A DNA stretch of 64,000 bases, from contig NW_023365750.1 in assembly GCF_000003815.2 (NCBI RefSeq), forward strand, positions 59,930 to 123,929, given 5' to 3'. Origin of the DNA: Branchiostoma floridae. Lineage: Eukaryota > Chordata > Leptocardii > Amphioxiformes > Branchiostomatidae. The notes below the pieces were generated by a model. That model searched no databases. It was given only the letters and a program-made list of their open reading frames with translations, and was not told the origin of the DNA. Made by a program: the position numbers and the translations under genes. Below are positions 57,401 to 64,000 of this stretch, piece by piece; position 1 is the first letter of the stretch, and the number at the start of each line of letters is the position of its first letter.

Positions 57401-60400
57401 TGCATTGCACAAACATACACTAGATGTTGGTGAGAGAGCTGCTATAAACAATTCAATAAATATGTCGCTCTATGTGCACGTCTTAAAGGTCCTTAATAAA
57501 CCATTACAGCCGTACAATGTCCGGCGTTGATTGCCCCAACTTACGGAGCGCTGAATCCCCCGGCTGGACCATACGTCTACCAAAACCAGGTTACAGTCAC
57601 ATGTAACTCCGGATACCAACTGAACGGAGTCTCTTCTCTAACGTGCCAAGCTGACGGAACTTGGAGCAACAATGTTCCAACATGCGAACGTAAGATGACT
57701 TCCAAGTTGATATGAACCAGAATGCCTATCAAATTCCACATTAAGCAGATAACAGAGGAAATATAACAAGCAAATTGTCTGATATAAATAATGTATTATA
57801 ACATATTAGACTTAAATTACACGATGGGCATTGTTTTGTGCATTTTCATTTACAACATTCACAAAAGAGCCCCGTAAGAAAAAGTCATTGGTCGTTTCAG
57901 CCAGACAATGTCCGGTGTTGAATGCTCCAACCAATGGAGCACGGACGCCCCCTACCGGATCTAACCTATACCAGAACCAGGTCACGTTCACCTGCAACGC
58001 GGGATACGACCTAGACGGAGTCTCTCCTGTGACGTGCCAAGCTGACGGAATATGGAGCAACCCTGTTCCAGTATGCAGACGTAAGGCGAACTTTGACTAA
58101 TCGAATATTTTCGAGGTAGTGTAATTTGTACATCTAAACAGAAGTAAATATTTTTTTTTCTAGCGAATAGGAAGTCCAGTTTCAAATTTACTGGAGATAC
58201 CGTCCAAATCTTTCGAAATAAATGTTGTTCTAAGCAGCATAAAAATGTAGATCCCTAAAGGATTCCTGAACAATACAACTTATCGATTGCAGCGAGGTGT
58301 CCGGCGTTGACGGCCCCAAATAACGGTGCACGGACGCCCCCTACCGGACAGAACTCCTACCAGGACGTGATCAGGTTCACCTGTAACTCTGGATACGTAC
58401 GGAACGGTGCTTTCGATACGACATGCCAAGCCGACGGAACATGGAGCAACCCTGTTCCAACGTGCGAACGTAAGATTAGTTTGGTAATGACAGTTACTGG
58501 TAATTACTAGTATGCTGTTGATGATGAACTTATTATCACAAGCTTGGTACAAAACTAAATCTTTAGCAAAGGTTTTTTTTTTCTAGCGTGAGTTTTTCAA
58601 ACGTTATACGAAATTTTGATTTGAGCCCTAACATGGTTTGAGCCCTAACATGGTTAAGGTTTCTATAAAAGACTGTTAAAATCTTTTTTTTTTTCAGGAA
58701 GACAATGTCCGGATTTGACGGCCCCAACTAACGGAGCGCTGAGTCCTCCAGCACCGCACAACTACCCTGCCACGGTTACGTTCACCTGTAACACGGGATA
58801 CGTACGGAACGGCGCTGAAACTACGACGTGCCAAGCTGACGGATCATGGAGCAACCCTACCCCAACATGCATACGTAAGACGACTAGTAAATTGATACAT
58901 GTATCTGCAAACAAATCCCATTCATTTTGTTATATGTAGGAAATCTCTATAACGGTATAAAAAAGAAATAGCATGACCTGTATATGTTCTGTACAGAAAA
59001 AAATATCTTGAACTTCGTAATAAAAGGTCATTAAACATTTCAGCCGGGCAATGTTCAACTTTGACGGCCCCAACTAACGGAGCGCTGACTCCTCTCGGAG
59101 CGACGTCCCTCGGGAATACAGTAACGTTCACCTGTAACTTGGGATACCTACTGTACGGCGCAACTACATCGACGTGCCAGGCTGGGGGAACATGGAGTAA
59201 TCCTGTTCCAACATGCACACGTAAGATGACTTTCAAGTGTATATATACTGCCGCGTTCCGTCCAATTGGAATATGTAGGATGCAGACGTTGGATAAGTTT
59301 CAAGATAATATATGCTAAAAGTTTAATAGAATTGTAGAATAAGCACATTTGTCATTATGTACAAATGATAGGCCTTGTATTTTTCAAATCTTTAGTACAG
59401 AAATAGATCTCAAAATTAATAGGTATTTGGCAATTACAGCCAGACCATGCCCGGGTTTGACGGCCCCATCAAACGGAGTGCTTTATGTCCATATGCCTAC
59501 CCATCCCAGGCACTAGGATGACGCTGCTATCTATAATTCAATAAAAATATGTCGTTCTATGTACATATCTTAACGGTCATTAATAAACCATTACAGCCGT
59601 ATCATGCCCGGCGTTGACGGCCCCAACTAACGGAGCGCTGAATCCCCCTGCTGGACCGTACGTCTACCAAAACCAGGTTACGGTCACCTGTAACTTGGGA
59701 TACGATCTGGACGGAGTCTCTCCTGTGACGTGCCAAGCTGACGGAACTTGGAGCAACCCTGTTGGAACATGCAGACGTAAGACAAATTTTGACTTATCGA
59801 TATTGGCAATGCTACGTTATTCATACCACTAAAATAGATATATAAATTGAATCAAAGAAATTAACTTTTAAAAAGCGGTTTGGGCGCCTCATTTTGCAAT
59901 TTTCTAAAGATACAGAAAGGATGAATAATAACCAATTCTTAACGTAACATAAGTATGTAGACCCTCAAAATGTTACTAAAGACGATTTGATTTTCTGACA
60001 ATTTCAGGCAGATGTCCCGCCTTGACAGCCCCAACTAACGGAGTACGGACACCCTCTACTGGATCGAACTCCTTTGGGAATACAGTAACGTTCACATGTA
60101 ACACGGGATACGTACGGAACGGCGCTGCTGCCGTGACGTGCCAAGCTGACGGAACATGGAGTAACCCTGTACCAACATGCACACGTAAGATTACTTTTAA
60201 GTTGAAATGTGCTACCAAGTTCCGTCTAATTTTAGTATATGAAGGATGCACTCATCGGATGAGTTTCAAGATGATATATGCTAACAATTTTATTAGACTG
60301 TAGAGTAAACACATACTTTGTGCAAAACATGATAGGTGTTATTCATAAGCCGTCATTTTTTTCATCTTCAGTACAGATATCTCCGAAATAAGAAGCATTT

Positions 60401-63400
60401 AAGCATACTGACATTCACCAGATAGTAAAGAAGGTATCGGTTTCAGAAGAAAATTGGTTCGACCGTTCTTTACTCAAATCATGATAAGCAGGCATAGATT
60501 AAATCTAAGTCAATTTGTAACCATACAATAAAGAAAGAGAGATGTCTGTAACAGGTTATCGACTATTTCAGCGAGTGCATACCTGACGTTGATGTCCCTA
60601 GCTAATGGGTCGATGAGTCCTCCGGGACCGTGCCCCTATACGACCGTTATCTTTTTTGTGAAGAATAACTTTATTTGAAGAAAAATAGGTGTCCTGTTTT
60701 TAAGACTCAAAATTTCCCTTACATGTTGGTCAATGAAGCATCATTATCCACAGTCTATAAGGTTCTATATATAGTCTATCTTATTATTACAGCCAGACCA
60801 TGTCAAGCATTGACGGCCCCAACTAACGGAGCGCTGAGTCCTGCCGCTCCACACAACTTTCCCACCACGGTTCGGTTCACTTGTGACTCGGGATACGTAC
60901 GGAACGGCGCTCAAACTACGGTGTGCCAAACTGACGGATCATGGAGCAACCCTACTGCAACATGCACACGTAAGGCGACTTAAGTTTGTATCTGCATGCG
61001 ATGTTGATCAACTTGTAGTATGTAGTGAATCTCTGATAAAGAGAGTATCAGAAGAAAGCTGCTTGACCTTTTCATCTTCCAAATAATCTAAACTTAAAAA
61101 GTATTGGGCATAGGATTTTCTTTTACAGAACCAGTTATTTTCACCTGCTGACGTTTCGATGTCTGTCAGACATCTTCGTCAGAGCTTCTAACTGGAGTTC
61201 TGCGAGAACACTAATTAATTTATGATAACCCCAAACGTAGCTGAGTTTGTATTCCCTTTCGTCCCGGTTCATTTCTGGGGTTCATCTACCAAGCTAGTGA
61301 ACTTATTTTCTGTTAAAAGATTTTGTTTGATGAATCTTCAGTACAAAAATATATCTCCGTAGTAAAAGGTCGTGGAACATTTCAGGCGGACAATGTTCGG
61401 CGTTGACGGCCCCAACAAACGGAGCGCTGAGTCCTCTCGGAGCAACCTCCTCCGGGAATACAGTAACGTTCACCTGTAACCCGGGATACGTACGGAACGG
61501 CGCTGTAACCTCGACGTGCCAAGCTGACGGAACATGGAGCAACCCAGTTCCAACTTGCCCACGTAAGATGGTTTTCAGCTCGATATATATAGTACTGTTA
61601 ATTTTTTATTGAATTTTAGTGTGAAACGCAGCCGTGCGATAGGTTTCAAGTTGACACATGCCCCAAATTTCAATTTAATGATAGTTTTACCATTTACACA
61701 TTGCTCTTATCTTATTTTGACAGATAAGAAACCGTAAAAGCCTCGAATAATAGAAGCGGTTGTNNNNNNNNNNNNNNNNNNNNNNNNNNNNNNNNNNNNN
61801 NNNNNNNNNNNNNNNNNNNNNNNNNNNNNNNNNNNNNNNNNNNNNNNNNNNNNNNNNNNNNNNNNNNNNNNNNNNNNNNNNNNNNNNNNNNNNNNNNNNN
61901 NNNNNNNNNNNNNNNNNNNNNNNNNNNNNNNNNNNNNNNNNNNNNNNNNNNNNNNNNNNNNNNNNNNNNNNNNNNNNNNNNNNNNNNNNNNNNNNNNNNN
62001 NNNNNNNNNNNNNNNNNNNNNNNNNNNNNNNNNNNNNNNNNNNNNNNNNNNNNNNNNNNNNNNNNNNNNNNNNNNNNNNNNNNNNNNNNNNNNNNNNNNN
62101 NNNNNNNNNNNNNNNNNNNNNNNNNNNNNNNNNNNNNNNNNNNNNNNNNNNNNNNNNNNNNNNNNNNNNNNNNNNNNNNNNNNNNNNNNNNNNNNNNNNN
62201 NNNNNNNNNNNNNNNNNNNNNNNNNNNNNNNNNNNNNNNNNNNNNNNNNNNNNNNNNNNNNNNNNNNNNNNNNNNNNNNNNNNNNNNNNNNNNNNNNNNN
62301 NNNNNNNNNNNNNNNNNNNNNNNNNNNNNNNNNNNNNNNNNNNNNNNNNNNNNNNNNNNNNNNNNNNNNNNNNNNNNNNNNNNNNNNNNNNNNNNNNNNN
62401 NNNNNNNNNNNNNNNNNNNNNNNNNNNNNNNNNNNNNNNNNNNNNNNNNNNNNNNNNNNNNNNNNNNNNNNNNNNNNNNNNNNNNNNNNNNNNNNNNNNN
62501 NNNNNNNNATAGATTACTGCAACCACTAGCCCTTTAGACCTCTGCTTCGCGAAGTCATCTACTCGCGAACATGCATGTTCAATATCGTCCCCCTCCCCAC
62601 AACCTCCGTCCAAAAATCCAGTCTCTGAAACTACGTGTTTACTATGATAGCAACTTATACCAATGACAAGACTCAATTGATAACAGACTATTTATTCTTT
62701 TCAAACCGAATTAAAAGTTGATTCAACACATATACGATACATGGAGTCATTATTGTATAGAAATGTGCCACTGGCGACCGGAGGAAAATAAGAAACATGT
62801 CGGCTTTGTTTACGTACAAGCCGTGACATGCCTGCGATAACAATTTACTTAGTACATTATCCTAGTTTAACTAGATTTCTACAAGTTACAAACAAAACAA
62901 AAAATAAAACTGAGTAGTACTGGTCTTTACAAATACAATTAATGGCTATGGAATTACATGTACAGCAACTAAGATTTACAACAATAATAGAGGGGAAATT
63001 TTCACGAAAAGAAACGTGGCAACAAAACTCCGCTTACATGTCGAAAAAAAAAGACATTCGTTTCATAATTCTGAGCTAGAACTGCTGTAAATATAGGAGG
63101 GATAAACTCTTCACCTTCTTGTGTACAATTTGTGTCCACAAATTACGCTGAAAATTTAAAACTTAGCGCCGTCTTTCACGCCGAAAAAAATTCAAAATGG
63201 CGCCCGCGTTGCTTGTGTTTGGCGTGGGTATCCCGTCAGCCTATGCGGCAAATGTAATTGCGACATATCAGAGGTCATTGGCCCCGTGCGTTCCGTGCGC
63301 TATCGTCAAATCACGGTCCAAACAGGCCGAAATGAGCCAACAATGAGACAGTGGCTTGGTAGAAACACATTTTTTATTTGAGTACACCAACTTTAGACAT

Positions 63401-64000
63401 TGTTTGAAGGGTAACTATGAACTCTAAGGCGTAAATGGCGCCTTTGACGGCATGACTGGTGTTGCGGTGTGGGTGGGAGGGGGGCACTCGCTACCGTCAT
63501 AGTACCGGATCGTAACTTTTGAAAAATAATTGAAACACCCGCTCGCGAACTCAAAGATCTCGCGAACTCCCGCTTTGCTCAAACTCGCGAAATTAAGTGC
63601 TCGCGAACATAAATGAACTTACAGTATGTCTATCCACAAAGGTTCTCGACCTTTGACCATCGTCAGCCAGTCTGGTCAGCTGGACGACTGGCACCGTCCT
63701 TCCTGACCACTAATAAACATTGCTCATCTCTGCTCGGCGGGGGCAACCCCCTCGGTCCTACACCCTTTGCTTTTTCTTGTAGAACTGTATGTCCCTTTCC
63801 GTCTGCATATTAGGTGAAAAGGTTCATGTTCAGTAAAGAAATATAAGGATATTGACCATTTCAGCCAGACAATGTCCAAGGTTGACGGCCCCATCTAATG
63901 GAACGCTGAGTCCACCCGGACCATACTCCTACACGAACACGGTAACAGTTACTTGTCAAGCGGGATACCAACTGAACGGAGTCTCTCCTGTGACGTGTCA
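51432..64000 (+). CDS. Gene D: VWA-EGF-CCP(x15 or more), incomplete at the 3' side (spliced span)
   Basis: Signal exon 51432-51486, linker 52616-52651, VWA 53135-53710, EGF 54072-54191, fourteen complete CCP exons 54361-61562 and a fifteenth cut by the window end; more may hide in the 745-N gap at 61764-62508. All joints are phase 1. CCPs 1-3 match gene B CCPs 1-3 in order. CCPs 11-13 with their introns match the CCPs of gene C. The role is presumably extracellular recognition or adhesion through VWA and a long CCP stalk. Whether it ends secreted, in a GPCR or in a polycystin body cannot be seen; the match to gene C at the 3' side hints at a polycystin-type end. Confidence 0.82.
52616..52651 (+). 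CDS. Gene D linker mini-exon
   Basis: 36 nt, phase 1-1, reads [12 protein letters not shown]; three to four residues longer than the others. Confidence 0.75.
52710..52784. mobile_element. Short TTAA MITE copy
   Basis: TTAACCTTATTCAGACCGGG at one end and CCCGGTCTAAATATGGTTAA at the other, only 75 bp; an internal deletion copy of the 21110 family. Confidence 0.8.
53135..53710 (+). CDS. Gene D VWA domain
   Basis: MIDAS residues in [14 protein letters not shown] and [10 protein letters not shown]. Variable positions include [11 protein letters not shown] and [14 protein letters not shown]. An ATG at 53050 lies upstream in the same open frame, but the normal acceptor at 53132-53134 makes it intronic. 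Confidence 0.93.
54072..54191 (+). CDS. Gene D EGF module
   Basis: [20 protein letters not shown] then [18 protein letters not shown]; six cysteines, one residue longer near the end than A and B. Confidence 0.88.
54361..54534 (+). CDS. Gene D CCP 1
   Basis: [20 protein letters not shown] start, [19 protein letters not shown] core; intact example of the first-CCP subtype, donor C|GTAAGT. Confidence 0.9.
54691..54870 (+). CDS. Gene D CCP 2
   Basis: [20 protein letters not shown] start, [19 protein letters not shown] core, PVHTC end; pairs with gene B CCP 2. Confidence 0.9.
55089..55268 (+). CDS. Gene D CCP 3
   Basis: [20 protein letters not shown] start, [18 protein letters not shown] core, SNTVPTC end. 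Confidence 0.9.
55376..55432 (+). pseudogene. CCP fragment (middle strand only)
   Basis: Nucleotides match the [12 protein letters not shown] part of a CCP exon, with neither acceptor nor the C-terminal half. Confidence 0.65.
55600..55779 (+). CDS. Gene D CCP 4
   Basis: [20 protein letters not shown] start, [17 protein letters not shown] core, [10 protein letters not shown] end (Gln replaces Thr before Trp). Confidence 0.9.
56292..56824. mobile_element. TTAA MITE copy containing an N gap
   Basis: TTAACCCTATTCAGACTGGG and GGTCTGAATAGGGTTAA ends; the interior matches the 21110 element in reverse orientation, including TGACGTCA-rich DNA. The 100-N gap at 56679-56778 hides part of it. Confidence 0.82.
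57076..57252 (+). CDS. Gene D CCP 5
   Basis: [20 protein letters not shown] start, [12 protein letters not shown] core, SNPVPTC end. Confidence 0.9.
57510..57689 (+). CDS. Gene D CCP 6
   Basis: [20 protein letters not shown] start, [12 protein letters not shown] core, SNNVPTC end. Leading intron is nearly repeated before CCP 11. Confidence 0.9.
57901..58080 (+). CDS. Gene D CCP 7
   Basis: [20 protein letters not shown] start, [15 protein letters not shown] core, [10 protein letters not shown] end (Ile for Thr before Trp). Confidence 0.9.
58293..58469 (+). CDS. Gene D CCP 8
   Basis: [20 protein letters not shown] start, [18 protein letters not shown] core, SNPVPTC end. Confidence 0.9.
58698..58874 (+). 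CDS. Gene D CCP 9
   Basis: [20 protein letters not shown] start, [12 protein letters not shown] core, [10 protein letters not shown] end. Confidence 0.9.
59044..59220 (+). CDS. Gene D CCP 10
   Basis: [20 protein letters not shown] start, [14 protein letters not shown] core, [13 protein letters not shown] end. Confidence 0.9.
59441..59515 (+). pseudogene. CCP relic
   Basis: Acceptor plus [20 protein letters not shown], then TAG; the module stops after its first third. Confidence 0.75.
59597..59776 (+). CDS. Gene D CCP 11
   Basis: [20 protein letters not shown] start, [12 protein letters not shown] core, SNPVGTC end; exon end and 3' intron match gene C's first intact CCP. Confidence 0.9.
60008..60184 (+). 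CDS. Gene D CCP 12
   Basis: [20 protein letters not shown] start, [12 protein letters not shown] core, SNPVPTC end; counterpart of gene C 34106-34297. Confidence 0.9.
60572..60650 (+). pseudogene. CCP relic
   Basis: Acceptor, then [20 protein letters not shown]; first Cys position altered and the second half gone. Counterpart of the relic at 34471. Confidence 0.72.
60793..60969 (+). CDS. Gene D CCP 13
   Basis: [20 protein letters not shown] start, [18 protein letters not shown] core, [10 protein letters not shown] end. Confidence 0.9.
61131..61195 (-). ncRNA. Hammerhead-ribozyme-like motif, type I layout
   Basis: Minus strand reads CCAGTTA-GAA-GCT-CTGACGA-A-GATGTC-TGACA-GACATC-GAAAC-GTC-AGC-AGGTGAAAA-TAACTGG. 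This gives the CUGANGA and GAAA core boxes, a 6-bp helix II with a 5-nt loop, a GUC cleavage triplet in a self-complementary ACGU (very short helix III), and helix I of 3 bp plus an internal loop plus 7 perfect bp. Such motifs occur in Penelope-like retroelements and retrozymes. One extra A before helix II departs from the consensus, so activity is uncertain. It sits antisense in an intron of gene D. Confidence 0.6.
61386..61562 (+). CDS. Gene D CCP 14
   Basis: [20 protein letters not shown] start, [12 protein letters not shown] core, SNPVPTC end. Confidence 0.9.
61764..62508. other. Assembly gap (745 N)
   Basis: Not a round number, so probably a sized gap. It could hold one or two more CCP exons, given the local exon spacing of 300-600 bp. 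Confidence 0.95.
62509..63861. other. Intron or repeat DNA with TCGCGAA words
   Basis: No exon recognised. CTCGCGAA-type words recur near 62545-62570 and 63540-63610, suggesting fragments of one dispersed repeat. Confidence 0.5.
63865..64000 (+). CDS. Gene D CCP 15 (cut by window end)
   Basis: [20 protein letters not shown] start, [12 protein letters not shown] visible before the edge; acceptor TTTCAG intact. Confidence 0.88.

Noticed and set aside
54361-61562. Regularly spaced direct repeats resembling a CRISPR array
   Set aside because: The repeats are about 177-bp CCP exons with splice sites and open frames in a metazoan gene.
61687-62676. Long open frames over the N gap
   Set aside because: They are open only because N has no stop codons.
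63190-63260. AAAATGGCGCC (YY1-like) sequence as a promoter
   Set aside because: Single motif in repeat-like DNA with no first exon nearby.

Overview
The window is animal (metazoan) genomic DNA. Genes are split into many short exons with GT-AG introns, and they encode extracellular modules (VWA, EGF, CCP/Sushi, Ig, SEA, REJ, GAIN/GPS) joined to receptor membrane domains. Expanded families of this kind, adhesion-GPCR and polycystin-type bodies, dense small inverted-repeat transposons and high local paralogy point to an invertebrate deuterostome. A cephalochordate (amphioxus, Branchiostoma) fits best, but this is inference without a database search. There are three N gaps: 1558-1657, 56679-56778 and 61764-62508.

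Layout: 1-1557 is ribosomal DNA read on the minus strand (spacer plus the 3' end of a degraded 18S gene). It ends at a gap and is probably a scaffold join. From about 2.0 to 26.5 kb two related genes lie on the minus strand. Gene A (first exon at 26538) has signal peptide, VWA, EGF and CCP exons, then breaks off in a CCP exon at an in-frame stop near 22530. Gene B follows directly: a decayed first exon, VWA, EGF, 11 CCPs, Ig, SEA-like, HRM-like, GAIN/GPS and a seven-helix adhesion GPCR readable through helix 6. From 26.5 to 29.5 kb is a head-to-head intergenic region with mirrored promoter-proximal blocks. Gene C (29516-48445, plus) has the same signal-VWA-EGF-CCP ectodomain joined to an EGF-REJ-GAIN/GPS polycystin-1-like body. 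That body lacks PLAT and stops after the fifth membrane segment, where the channel would begin. From 48.4 to 51.4 kb is intergenic DNA with a LINE reverse-transcriptase relic. Gene D (51432 to beyond 64000, plus) has signal peptide, VWA, EGF and at least 15 CCP exons and runs off the window.

The four ectodomains are clear paralogues. They share a near-identical signal peptide, a tiny 8-12-residue exon ending IPPPL, and VWA domains with intact MIDAS residues. Nearly every ectodomain exon is a symmetric phase 1-1 exon. The cluster looks like a shuffling locus in which one adhesive or recognition ectodomain has been attached to two unrelated signalling bodies that share only the GAIN/GPS autoproteolysis module. 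Broken CCP and VWA relics, shifted splice donors and a five-fold tandem copy of a membrane-helix exon show that the locus is still turning over. A hammerhead-ribozyme-like motif lies in an intron of gene D.
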